A DNA stretch of 8,910 bases, taken from the NCBI GenBank assembly GCA_008636095.1, contig VSJD01000202.1, positions 1 to 8,910 of the forward strand, read 5' to 3'. A program made the position numbers and the translations under genes. This document shows, piece after piece, positions 1-7,303 of this stretch. The notes beneath the pieces were generated by a model that searched no databases, had not been told where the DNA came from, and saw nothing but the letters and a program-made list of their open reading frames with translations. Origin of the DNA: Kiritimatiellota bacterium. GTDB taxonomy: Bacteria > Verrucomicrobiota > Kiritimatiellia > JAAZAB01. The first letter of the stretch is position 1; each line of letters opens with the position of its first letter.

Positions 1-190
1 CGTGCAAAATACGTTCGCGCGTAATGCGGCTATGTTCGCTCAATTGCAGGCGCGCCATGCCATCACGCCAAACTCCCAGAGTTTTAACCAGCAACGTCAG
101 GAATATGGCCAGGATCATGCTGCTCAAGGCAGCTGCCACCAGAACTTCACTCAGGGTGAACGCAGCGGTGTTGTATGGTTGCGTTTTCAT
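1..190 (-). CDS. Prepilin-type N-terminal methylation domain protein (partial, C-terminus off the left edge)
   Basis: Reading leftward from an ATG at 188-190, the frame stays open to the window edge and gives about 63 residues. The N-terminus begins MKTQPYNTAAFTLSEVL, followed by a hydrophobic stretch to about residue 36. This is the type IV pilin/pseudopilin pattern: a short leader, a cleavage site before Phe, Glu at mature position 5 (F-T-L-S-E), then the helix that packs in the pilus core. Processing would be by a PilD-type prepilin peptidase at the inner membrane. The residue before the cut is Ala rather than the usual Gly. The start codon overlaps the stop of the preceding prepilin gene by one base (TGATG), so translation is probably coupled. 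It may be a minor pilin or a type II secretion pseudopilin; the missing C-terminus prevents a choice. Confidence 0.82.
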   Translation of the reverse strand, partial: MKTQPYNTAAFTLSEVLVAAALSSMILAIFLTLLVKTLGVWRDGMARLQLSEHSRITRERILH

Positions 191-633
191 CAGTTGCGTC
201 CGATAGCGTAACGCGTGACCCGGTAAATCAAGTCGTTGGTCAAGGCAACCGTTTTGCCGCCCGGCCAGAAACGATTGCGTTTGACGCGCACTTCCACGTC
301 CCATTTGTAAGGTGTGCCCAAGTTGGGCGTGATCATCACACGGATTTCGGAGTTGCTGGGAAGCAAGCTGGCTCCCGCCGGCGGGGAAGCGGGCGGCAGG
401 TTGGTGGCCAGGACCGCGTTGGTAAAATTGTAGGTGTTGAAGATTTCCAGCGTTCTATCAAACGCCAGGGCATCCGCATCCAGGCGCTGTTGATTGGCGC
501 AGATCATCGCGTATCCGATCATGATTGTGGAATATAGAGCCAAGACGGCCAAGGCCGCAATGGCCGAAGCATAGACCACCTCGATAATGGTAAAACCCGA
601 GTCGAAAATAATGGCATCCCCGGGCTTTGCCAT
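190..633 (-). CDS. Prepilin-like (pseudopilin/minor pilin) protein
   Basis: The protein has a GFTIIEV prepilin peptidase site followed by about 22 hydrophobic residues (VVYASAIAALAVLALYSTIM), with Glu at mature position 5. The rest is a roughly 115-residue globular part with a Pro/Ala-rich stretch and a strand-rich C-terminal half, as in minor pilins and GspH/I/J-type pseudopilins. The start is uncertain. ATG at 631-633 gives a 13-residue leader with GGAG only 3 bases upstream. ATG at 664-666 gives a 24-residue leader and an 11-base overlap with the small upstream ORF, but no ribosome site. A TTG at 715-717 would make an improbable 41-residue leader. The gene sits between the 53-residue ORF and a second prepilin gene, so two pilin-fold subunits are made together. 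The exact pilin class cannot be decided. Confidence 0.85.
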   Translation of the reverse strand: MAKPGDAIIFDSGFTIIEVVYASAIAALAVLALYSTIMIGYAMICANQQRLDADALAFDRTLEIFNTYNFTNAVLATNLPPASPPAGASLLPSNSEIRVMITPNLGTPYKWDVEVRVKRNRFWPGGKTVALTNDLIYRVTRYAIGRN

Positions 634-655
634 CCGCTCCGACAGGATTATTTGA

Positions 656-817
656 TCACGTTCCATTTTGATTGGCGTCTTTGACCGGGGACCTGGTTTT
701 CTTAAGCAATTCCGCAATGTTGTCTTGCGAGATTATCTTATGGACCGGCTTGGTTGCGGCCTCGTCTTTTTCAGCGTCGGCCATCAGTTCTTTGAGATTA
801 TATTTTATTTTTTTCAT
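656..817 (-). CDS. Hypothetical 53-residue protein between receiver and prepilin genes
   Basis: This is an ATG-to-TGA frame (ATG at 815-817, TGA at 656-658) with 53 codons, starting MKKIKYNLKELMADAEKDE. I do not recognise it. The product is strongly charged (about 11 Lys/Arg and 8 Asp/Glu), has no hydrophobic segment and no Cys, and looks like one or two amphipathic helices with a polar tail; it should be cytoplasmic. It starts 9 bases after the receiver gene stop and its end overlaps the alternative ATG of the prepilin gene by 11 bases. It therefore fills exactly the space between two real genes, which is the main argument that it is translated. There is no clear Shine-Dalgarno sequence ahead of it, so it would depend on coupling to the receiver gene. 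It could also be chance coding in a leader to the prepilin gene. Confidence 0.5.
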   Translation of the reverse strand: MKKIKYNLKELMADAEKDEAATKPVHKIISQDNIAELLKKTRSPVKDANQNGT

Positions 818-826
818 ATTTGGGCT

Positions 827-1204
827 TCAAAGGTTTTTGACGATTTCCTCAATCATAATTTTAATTTTGTCAAGGGGATTGGTTTTAAGAATATAATTTA
901 TCGCGCCGTCTTGAACGCATTTTTTTACCGTCTCCGTTTCCGCCACGGATGTCAGCATGACCACGTTGGCGTCCGGGAACTTGGCACGGATTTCCTTGAG
1001 CGCCTCATCACCATTCTTGGCGGGCATATTGATGTCCAGGAGCATTAAATCCGGCTGTTCCTTCGCATACAAGGCAACGGCTTCCTGGCCGTTCATAGCT
1101 TCCCCGACACAACTCATCTTAAGATCTTTAATGACACTTTTCAGGGCGTAACGGATCATGGCTTCATCATCTGCAATGGCAACCCGGCAATTTTCAATTT
1201 TCAT
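827..1204 (-). CDS. Stand-alone response regulator (CheY-like receiver domain)
   Basis: The 125-residue protein is a single receiver domain with no output domain. The acidic pocket is Asp12-Asp13, the phosphoacceptor is Asp57 in LLDINMP, the switch Thr is Thr85 in MLTS, and the conserved Lys is Lys107 in ILKTNP; all key residues are present. Proteins of this size pass phosphate or bind a partner (CheY, PilG/PilH, Spo0F types) rather than DNA. The ATG at 1202-1204 has GGAG about 8 bases upstream and a promoter at 1237-1265. It is the first gene of a leftward operon followed by a small ORF and two prepilin-like genes, which makes control of a pilus-like or secretion apparatus plausible, as with the type IV pilus receivers. 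No histidine kinase is visible in the window, so its partner is unknown. Confidence 0.93.
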   Translation of the reverse strand: MKIENCRVAIADDEAMIRYALKSVIKDLKMSCVGEAMNGQEAVALYAKEQPDLMLLDINMPAKNGDEALKEIRAKFPDANVVMLTSVAETETVKKCVQDGAINYILKTNPLDKIKIMIEEIVKNL

Positions 1205-1236
1205 GATTATAACTCCATGCTTGTTTGGTTAGTGTC

Positions 1237-1265
1237 ATTATCCATAAATTTCGACATTGAGTCAA
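1237..1265 (-). promoter_or_regulatory. Sigma70-type promoter for the receiver/prepilin operon
   Basis: On the minus strand, TTGACT (1260-1265) and GATAAT (1237-1242) are separated by exactly 17 bases. Each box matches the sigma70 consensus at five of six positions. Transcription would start near 1230, giving a leader of about 25 bases before the ATG at 1204. Confidence 0.65.
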
Positions 1266-1294
1266 GAACTCTATCCTTTGATGGAAAAAAGCCG

Positions 1295-1323
1295 TTGATT
1301 TATGCAGAGGCAACCGATATTAT
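1295..1323 (+). promoter_or_regulatory. Sigma70-type promoter for the exopolysaccharide operon
   Basis: TTGATT (1295-1300) and TATTAT (1318-1323) are separated by 17 bases, with the predicted start near 1330 and a 5' leader of about 43 bases. The -35 box is identical to that of the tRNA-Phe promoter further right. It is divergent from the leftward promoter, and the two -35 boxes are separated by only 29 bases (1266-1294). A protein bound there could act on both operons, but I see no clear operator palindrome in that spacer. Confidence 0.6.
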
Positions 1324-1372
1324 TTGTCTGCCTGCGATGCATCTTGTCAGCGGATGATTACAGAGAATAAAC

Positions 1373-4300
1373 ATGCGCGCATTCATAGCTATTTTCGCAT
1401 TGGCGTTAATGCTCATAACGGTCGGCCTTTACCGAGTTGTTAATCACGATTGGGTTTCATGGCGACAGGCCGAAGACGCTGACAAAAAAGGTGATTACCG
1501 TCAGGCCATGGAAAATTATTCTATCTTGTGGTCGAAGGGATTTGAACCGGCTTTGGTATTTCCAAGTCTATTTGCTGCTTATTTACGGTCGGGTCAGCCG
1601 GATAAGGCCGCGCAGGTCGCCCGGGAGGCGATTCTTATAGCCCAGAGCTCCCCTGGTCGTTCGCGCTTAAAAAGCGATGCCGAAGACAGCAACTCCATTG
1701 CCGAATGGAAGGCGCGTCTGGAACTGGCCCGGGCGCTCAGTTACGCAAAACAATATTCGGAATCAGTCACGGAGTATCGCCGCGTGCTGAAGATGCGCCC
1801 TGATTTGCCGCAAGCCCAGCTGGAATTGGCCAGAGTGCTTTTTTGGGCAGGCAACGTAAATGCAGCCCTGCTTGAATTCCTGCGTGTGCCGGTTTCTGTG
1901 CGGCAAAGGGACCTGCCCGCGCTTGAATTGGCGGCAAAGATTTATGCGGCCAGGGGTGATTTTGCCGAAGCAGAGAGTTATTTTCAGCACGCAAGCAATA
2001 AATCGGGTGGTAAAAATTATCCTTTAATCCGCGAATGGGCCGCTGCGCGCCTGACCAGCGGCGACTATTACGGGGCCGAAGAATTAATCCGCGCAATGCT
2101 TGCCGGTAAAGTTTCTACGGATGAAGACTTGCTCCGGCTGGCCGACATCCTGAAGGCGGAGCAGAGATACGAAGAAGCGGAAGGCATTTATTGGCGCCGG
2201 CTAGTGGTTGAGGCGCCCACCGCACCGTTCTTTCTCGGCATGGCTGATTTAAAATATCGCGAAAAAAAATATCGCGAAGCCCTGCAGTGGTTGCGTGATT
2301 ATAAAGAACGGTTTGATGCGTCGCCTGCTTTTTATCTTTTGACAATACACGGTCTTGTTGCTCAAGGTTATTATGACGAGGCTTGGGATATGTGCGATGA
2401 ATTTCGGGAAATTGCCCCGACGCAAGCCGACCCTTGGCTGGAAATGGGCAAATTGGCCCTCAAACAGAATCGGCCTGATCTTTCCAAGGTTTTCTTTTCT
2501 ACCGCGCATTCCTGCGATTCCAACCGAGTGGAGGCGCTTTATTTCAGCAAATACGATGTCGTGACCAATATGACATTTGTTGCCAGTTTGACAAACGATG
2601 CAAATAATTCACCGATAATCTTGTGTAAATGGGGTGACTGCTATGCCGGCGAGGGACATTCGGCAATGGCCATTGCCTGCTATCGGGCTGCTTTTAACAG
2701 AGATCCTGCTTGTCTGCCGGCGGCAATAGGCGAAGCATTTATGTTCGGCGTTGATCATCAATATGATTCGGCCATTAACAAATATTCCCGGCTGGCAAAA
2801 GCATGGCCGCGGCACCGGATGATTCAATTGGATTATGCCCGTGTGTTGAGCTGGTCGAAAAATTACGATCGCGCCATTGAACAATACGACCGGTTGATTG
2901 GCATGGCGGTAGAGGATCCATTGCCGGTTTTTGAAAAGGCACGGGTGGCTTTCTGGAAAAAATCGTTCCACCAATCAATGGATTATTATCAGGAACTGTG
3001 TGCTCCTCCGGTTGACTGGCAGTTAACCGTTGCTTTGCAAAATATTCTCCGCACCGGTCCTCAGGAAAAAAACACGGCCAGGGAGTGGCTTTCCAAGAAG
3101 GTTGAACGCTTGCGGAGCAGGGAAGGAAAAGATATTTACAAAGAAATGGAATCATTTCTTAATGAATGGCCGCTTGTTTCACCGACTTGGTCCAAGGCAT
3201 GGCGCCAGCCAGTTGAAAACACTCTGGTTGATTTGTGGCCAGCGTATCTTATTCAAAAAAATGCCGTGCTTGAACGGACCGCCAAAGCTAATCTATGGCA
3301 ACGCCGTTGGCAAAATGCCGAAATAAATCTCAAGGAACTTACCGCGACTACGCCGGGCAATGAGGAAGCATGGTTTGATTTAGCCCAGTCCCAGTACGCG
3401 CTTGGCCTCAAGAAATCGGCATGTCAAACTTACGCTCAACTCCTGGCGCTGGATCCATTGCATCAGATGGCCCCGGAAGGTTTGCGGAAATTAAGGATTG
3501 ATAGTCATCCGGCCTTGGATGCAAGTTACGATTACTGGTATGAAAACGGTTATGGCCATTTGGCTCAGATAACGCGGCATGAAACCGCTATCCGCGCCGA
3601 TGTGCCGATAGCATCTGATTATTATTTTACGGTTGCCGGCGAACAGTGGCAGTATCGGCCGAACGAAGTCAACCAGACTTGGCTGGCTTATGGTCCGACA
3701 CTTCAGGCCGGCGGCGTGGCTAACCATTGGTTGAAAGGCAACTTTGCCTATTCCCGGCAGATATTCGAGAGTAAAGATGTCCAAAATGCCAATAGCGGAT
3801 ATGCCGAGATTGAAGGCGCCCTGAATGATTATTTTTCTTTGGGGCTCCGTGGTGAACGGCAAAATAATTTTGCCAACGTTTATGCCCTTAAACAGGGCAT
3901 TCAACTGGATTCCATCGGCGCACATCCGGTATTGCGGGTTAACCGCGATATTCAGGTTGACGGTGAGGCAGCGTGGCAGGCTTATACCGATCAAAACAGC
4001 GCCCAGCATCATTGGCTGCGCGGCATGGGGCTTTTAACCCAGCATCCTCGCGAACTAAAACTCATTCTTCGCGGCGACTATCGCAATACATCGGAGAAAG
4101 ACCAGGAAATATGGGAAAACGGACAACTGGTTGATATTGTCCATCCCTATTGGTCCCCGCAGGATTATTTTGCCGGCGCCGCCGGCCTGGAATGGCGCCA
4201 CGATCTTGCGAAAAACTACTTCGCCGGCGCAAAACTCAATTACTATGATCTTATCTGCACCTTCAGCACGGATACCGAAGATAATCCCGGCGTGGCATTG

Positions 4301-4420
4301 GGCGGCGAATGGCGTTATGATTTAACTCCCCATGTCGCCTTCCGTGTTACCGGCATGATTAATCGTTCCCGAAAATGGGATGCCGAACAGCTTTCACTCC
4401 GCCTGACCGGATGTTTTTAA
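1373..4420 (+). CDS. TPR-rich polysaccharide export protein with C-terminal outer-membrane beta-barrel (PgaA/BcsC-like)
   Basis: The protein has 1015 residues. An N-terminal hydrophobic segment (about 3-20) is a signal peptide or anchor without an obvious Ala-X-Ala site. Helical repeats of TPR type follow, for example around 27-90, 110-172, 183-206, 215-345, 352-380, 415-445, 455-545 and 652-697, with the usual small-residue/aromatic pattern (such as A-x-x-Y plus D-Y-x-x-A). From about residue 712 the sequence changes to alternating aromatic/polar strands ending in Phe1015, typical of an outer-membrane barrel of about 300 residues. PYWSPQDYF (925-933) resembles the YxSP motifs of PgaA/BcsC-type barrels. 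Such proteins hold a glycan in the periplasm and let it through the outer membrane. The next gene, 28 bases on, is a glycan synthase, which supports export of its product. The ATG has only a weak AGAGA ribosome site. The specific polymer is not readable from the sequence. Confidence 0.86.
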   Translation: MRAFIAIFALALMLITVGLYRVVNHDWVSWRQAEDADKKGDYRQAMENYSILWSKGFEPALVFPSLFAAYLRSGQPDKAAQVAREAILIAQSSPGRSRLKSDAEDSNSIAEWKARLELARALSYAKQYSESVTEYRRVLKMRPDLPQAQLELARVLFWAGNVNAALLEFLRVPVSVRQRDLPALELAAKIYAARGDFAEAESYFQHASNKSGGKNYPLIREWAAARLTSGDYYGAEELIRAMLAGKVSTDEDLLRLADILKAEQRYEEAEGIYWRRLVVEAPTAPFFLGMADLKYREKKYREALQWLRDYKERFDASPAFYLLTIHGLVAQGYYDEAWDMCDEFREIAPTQADPWLEMGKLALKQNRPDLSKVFFSTAHSCDSNRVEALYFSKYDVVTNMTFVASLTNDANNSPIILCKWGDCYAGEGHSAMAIACYRAAFNRDPACLPAAIGEAFMFGVDHQYDSAINKYSRLAKAWPRHRMIQLDYARVLSWSKNYDRAIEQYDRLIGMAVEDPLPVFEKARVAFWKKSFHQSMDYYQELCAPPVDWQLTVALQNILRTGPQEKNTAREWLSKKVERLRSREGKDIYKEMESFLNEWPLVSPTWSKAWRQPVENTLVDLWPAYLIQKNAVLERTAKANLWQRRWQNAEINLKELTATTPGNEEAWFDLAQSQYALGLKKSACQTYAQLLALDPLHQMAPEGLRKLRIDSHPALDASYDYWYENGYGHLAQITRHETAIRADVPIASDYYFTVAGEQWQYRPNEVNQTWLAYGPTLQAGGVANHWLKGNFAYSRQIFESKDVQNANSGYAEIEGALNDYFSLGLRGERQNNFANVYALKQGIQLDSIGAHPVLRVNRDIQVDGEAAWQAYTDQNSAQHHWLRGMGLLTQHPRELKLILRGDYRNTSEKDQEIWENGQLVDIVHPYWSPQDYFAGAAGLEWRHDLAKNYFAGAKLNYYDLICTFSTDTEDNPGVALGGEWRYDLTPHVAFRVTGMINRSRKWDAEQLSLRLTGCF

Positions 4421-4448
4421 ACCAAATTTCATATTTTAACGGATTTTT

Positions 4449-6086
4449 ATGACTGATATGATAACGCAGAGAATGGCCAAGGTATGGATTGCGGCTTTGC
4501 TGACTGCCATCGGACTCGCCGGTGGATATGTAGCCATCCGCCTGATTTTATTTATTATGGCGGATTACGGCTGGATTGAAAAACTGGTGGCGGGTTTACT
4601 GTTTCTTGCCGAGACTTTTATTATTATCCATGGAATTAATTATTTCCGGCATATAATTCAGGTTCTGCGCGTGCATGGTACTTTGTTCAATGAGCCGCCG
4701 GTGCCGCAGCTGGGCCATGATAAGCCGCCGGTTGCGATCGTAGTCTCTTCGTTCCGCGAACCTTTGGCCGTGATTGAAAACACACTGGTCTGTTTTCATA
4801 ATCTGACCTATGCCAACAAAAGCATTTATTTACTTGACGATACCCGCTATGATCAGGGCTCTCCGGAGGATAACCGGCAATACCGCGTGTCGGTAGACGC
4901 ATTATGCCGGCGCATTGGAATTCCTATTTTCCGCCGTAAATGGCATGGCGCCAAGGCGGGTATGATTAATGATTTCCTCGCATTTCGTGCCGGCGAAACA
5001 CGGAAAGGATTTGAAATTCAATCCTGGGGCAAATCGCCCGGTGAGCCTGAAAAATACATGATGGTTTTTGACGCTGACATGAATCCTTTCCCGGATACCG
5101 TTGAACCGCTCGCTGCCCAGATGGAAGCCGACCCGAAATTGGCTTTCATCCAGACCCCGCAGTATTACACCAATTTTGAAGCCAACCGCATTGCCCGTGC
5201 GGCCGGGTTGCAGCAGGTTGTGTTTTATGAATATATCTGTGAAGGCAAGGGAATTGAAGGGGCTATGTTTTGCTGCGGCACAAATGTAATTTTTCGGCGC
5301 GCTGCCCTGATGGACATCGGCGGTTTTGATGAGACATCCGTGACGGAGGATATTGTCACTTCTGTCAAATTTCATATGAATGGGTGGCGTTCGGCCTACA
5401 GTAGTAAAGTCTGTGCTTTCGGCATGGGACCGGAAGATCTTGGGGGTTATTTTAAACAGCAGTTCCGCTGGGCATTGGGAACGCTCGGGTTGTTCCGGCA
5501 TTTGGTGAGTTTGTTAATCAGCCGGCCAAGGGCGATGGCTCTGTCAGCCTGGTGGGAATATATTGTCTCCAGCACCTATTATTTTATAGGTACTGTTTTT
5601 TTACTCATGGTCCTGGCGCCAATTTGTTATCTTTTTTTCCGGATTCCGACCTATTTTGCGCGTCCGGAAATTTATTTTATTGCATTTATACCTTATTTTG
5701 CATTGACCCTGCTGGTGTTTTTTACAACATTGGCGCGGCGCCAGTACCATTTCAGGGACATTGTTTTAGGACAGTTACTGATTGCCGTCACATTCCCTGT
5801 TTACCTTCAGGCGGCCTGGTGGGCATTACTTGGCAAAAGGGGGGGATTTGTGGTTACGCCCAAAACCGGAGCAAATTCTCTGCCGTTGAAAAGTCTGTGG
5901 CCGCAGTTATTAATATTAATTCTCTGTTATATGGCGGTTGTTTGGGGGTTCTGTCGGATTTATTACGAGCGCGAGGTCGTCAGCGCCGTGCTGGTCAACA
6001 TGTTCTGGTGTTTATATCATATGCTTATCCTGGGGAGTGTGTTTTATTTCAATGCAGTTGAGCCATCAAATAAACAGAAAATTTAA
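4449..6086 (+). CDS. Membrane-bound family 2 glycosyltransferase, BcsA-like processive beta-glycan synthase without PilZ domain
   Basis: This 545-residue inner-membrane enzyme should polymerise a sugar from an NDP-sugar and extrude the chain. All GT2 signatures are present: Asp130-Asp131, the DAD motif at 208-210, QTPQ at 235-238, FCCGTN at 274-279, TED at 299-301 as catalytic base region, and Q-x-x-R-W at 337-341. FVVTPK (467-472) matches the gating-loop motif of bacterial cellulose synthases, so the family is closer to BcsA than to hyaluronan or chitin synthases. Membrane spans lie at about 12-36 and 44-62 before the catalytic domain, and near 373-396, 406-427, 440-460, 486-502 and 513-533 after it. 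The chain ends right after the last span: the cyclic-di-GMP-binding PilZ domain of BcsA is missing. GGA lies 5 bases before the ATG. The end overlaps the hydrolase gene by 35 bases. Cellulose is one candidate product; other beta-glucans or mannans are possible. Confidence 0.95.
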   Translation: MTDMITQRMAKVWIAALLTAIGLAGGYVAIRLILFIMADYGWIEKLVAGLLFLAETFIIIHGINYFRHIIQVLRVHGTLFNEPPVPQLGHDKPPVAIVVSSFREPLAVIENTLVCFHNLTYANKSIYLLDDTRYDQGSPEDNRQYRVSVDALCRRIGIPIFRRKWHGAKAGMINDFLAFRAGETRKGFEIQSWGKSPGEPEKYMMVFDADMNPFPDTVEPLAAQMEADPKLAFIQTPQYYTNFEANRIARAAGLQQVVFYEYICEGKGIEGAMFCCGTNVIFRRAALMDIGGFDETSVTEDIVTSVKFHMNGWRSAYSSKVCAFGMGPEDLGGYFKQQFRWALGTLGLFRHLVSLLISRPRAMALSAWWEYIVSSTYYFIGTVFLLMVLAPICYLFFRIPTYFARPEIYFIAFIPYFALTLLVFFTTLARRQYHFRDIVLGQLLIAVTFPVYLQAAWWALLGKRGGFVVTPKTGANSLPLKSLWPQLLILILCYMAVVWGFCRIYYEREVVSAVLVNMFWCLYHMLILGSVFYFNAVEPSNKQKI

Positions 6087-7110
6087 AACCGCGCTGCTTG
6101 CCTGGCTTGCGATTTATGCGGGAGCGAACGCGCAACAGGCGCAAATTCCATTTGCCGGCGTGGCACTGGATGGTTACCCAATCCGGGCTACGCAGTTAAG
6201 CGATGCTGGTCATGCTATCGGCATGCAGCCGGAAATCGTTGTGTTTTTCATGCAATGGCCGGAAAAATTTGAAGCAGGAACAAGTTGTTTTCCGCGCGAG
6301 ACGTTCGACCTGATCTGGCAATCCGGTGCACTACCATGCCTGACATGGGAGCCCATGACAACTCGGGTGGACCAGGAAACGGCCATTTTGGCGGGTGATA
6401 TTCTTAAAGGGCGTTACGATGACTATCTGATGGCTTTTGCGCGGCAGTCCGTTCGCTGGCCGCATCCTTTTATTATTCGCTTCGCCCATGAAATGAATCT
6501 TGACCGTTATCATTGGGGCACGCTAAAAAAAGATTATGGACCGGAGAGCCCTGCCATCTACCGGAAAATGTTTGCCTATATCGTGCGTTTTTTCAGAATC
6601 TGCGGCGCGGACAATGCAATCTGGTGTTTCTGCCCTAATGTTGATTCCATTCCCAATACCGGGAAAGACCCTGAAAACAACTGGAACACAATAGATAAAT
6701 ATTATCCCGGTGATGACCTAATTGACGTTTGCGGCCTTGATGGTTACAATTGGCTGGTAAATGGTGTTGTCGACTCCGGCCGGTCTTTCAAAGCAATTTT
6801 TGAAAAGCCGGTTCAATGCCTGAAGACAATAGCGCCGCGCAAACCGTTGATTGTATTTGAAACCGCGAGCCCACGGTCGTCCGGCGATAGAAAGCAGTGG
6901 CTCCAGGATATGCTTTCATCTGCGCAGTTGTGGAATTTGAAAGGCATTGTCTGGTTTCAAGTAAGGAAGGAAATGGATTGGCGTTTGTTGGAAGGCGAAC
7001 TAGGATCGGTATGGGGCGCGCCCACACCGGAAAATCGTGTGCAGGAATGGATTAACAGACTTTATTATGAAAAAAAACGAACTATTGGAAAATATTCGGA
7101 GCGCAATTAA
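6052..7110 (+). CDS. Secreted GH26-like glycoside hydrolase (beta-mannanase/endoglucanase type)
   Basis: From the ATG at 6052 the product has 352 residues. It begins with a basic region, the hydrophobic LLAWLAIYAGANA and a likely signal-peptidase cut before QQAQ (near residue 27), so it is exported. The body fits the family 26 (beta/alpha)8 hydrolases: RFAHEMN contains the probable acid/base Glu147, VFETAS contains the probable nucleophile Glu270, and GLDGYNW and GIVWFQ are in the expected order around them. Known GH26 enzymes cut beta-1,4-mannan or mixed beta-glucan. The frame is open further upstream (from about 5938), but that part overlaps the synthase and lies before the signal peptide, so the ATG at 6052 is preferred. 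A GGGGAG stands 14-15 bases ahead, rather far. Its position after the synthase matches the trimming hydrolases of other glycan operons (BcsZ in cellulose). The 3' end overlaps the next gene by 44 bases. Confidence 0.82.
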   Translation: MQLSHQINRKFKTALLAWLAIYAGANAQQAQIPFAGVALDGYPIRATQLSDAGHAIGMQPEIVVFFMQWPEKFEAGTSCFPRETFDLIWQSGALPCLTWEPMTTRVDQETAILAGDILKGRYDDYLMAFARQSVRWPHPFIIRFAHEMNLDRYHWGTLKKDYGPESPAIYRKMFAYIVRFFRICGADNAIWCFCPNVDSIPNTGKDPENNWNTIDKYYPGDDLIDVCGLDGYNWLVNGVVDSGRSFKAIFEKPVQCLKTIAPRKPLIVFETASPRSSGDRKQWLQDMLSSAQLWNLKGIVWFQVRKEMDWRLLEGELGSVWGAPTPENRVQEWINRLYYEKKRTIGKYSERN

Positions 7111-7303
7111 CGCCGAAGAATCGGCCTCAACGGTGTACCTTGGGCATTTAAAAGCGCTTATGGCCCGCAGTCAGCTTGATCCGGCTGTTGTTAAAAATGC
7201 CCAAACCGGACTGGGCGAACTGATTGAAGTCAATCAGGATCACCGCCATATTTTGGAAGCGCTGGAGAAGAAGGTAGAAAAGGATTCCGCCAATGATTTC
7301 TAA
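7067..7303 (+). CDS. Small helical protein, possible half-ferritin/rubrerythrin-like (78 residues)
   Basis: The ATG at 7067 lies inside the end of the hydrolase gene (44-base overlap, different frame), and the frame ends at TAA 7301-7303. A GTG at 7037 would add ten residues of less likely sequence. The product appears to be two helices (about 3-32 and 38-72) without signal or membrane segment. Helix one has Glu17, Glu18 and Tyr24, resembling the AxxAEExAxxxY pattern of rubrerythrin-like proteins; helix two has EVNQDHRHI (54-62). Where ferritin-like proteins have ExxH, the best alignment to the next gene gives Asn56-x-x-His59, with Asp58-x-x-His61 as a second choice, so metal binding may be altered or lost. 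The family call is by pattern only, and a plain coiled-coil adaptor is an alternative. The overlaps on both sides tie it to the glycan operon. Confidence 0.72.
   Translation: MKKNELLENIRSAINAEESASTVYLGHLKALMARSQLDPAVVKNAQTGLGELIEVNQDHRHILEALEKKVEKDSANDF

Noticed and set aside
3491..4012. 173-codon open frame on the minus strand
   Set aside because: Antisense to the barrel domain of the exporter. The plus-strand reading has alternating-strand periodicity; this one shows no domain or start signal.
4902..5501. 199-codon open frame on the minus strand
   Set aside because: It lies antisense inside the catalytic domain of the GT2 synthase, whose motifs on the plus strand are unmistakable, and its translation has no recognisable pattern.
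5938..6051. Upstream extension of the hydrolase frame (38 more codons)
   Set aside because: It would put an unlikely Cys/Ser-rich stretch ahead of a good signal peptide and overlap the synthase by about 150 bases; the ATG at 6052 fits secretion better.
5552..6061. Plus-strand open frame of 169 codons overlapping the end of the synthase gene
   Set aside because: It is an out-of-frame reading of the synthase membrane spans; the synthase frame continues with clear spans to its stop at 6086.
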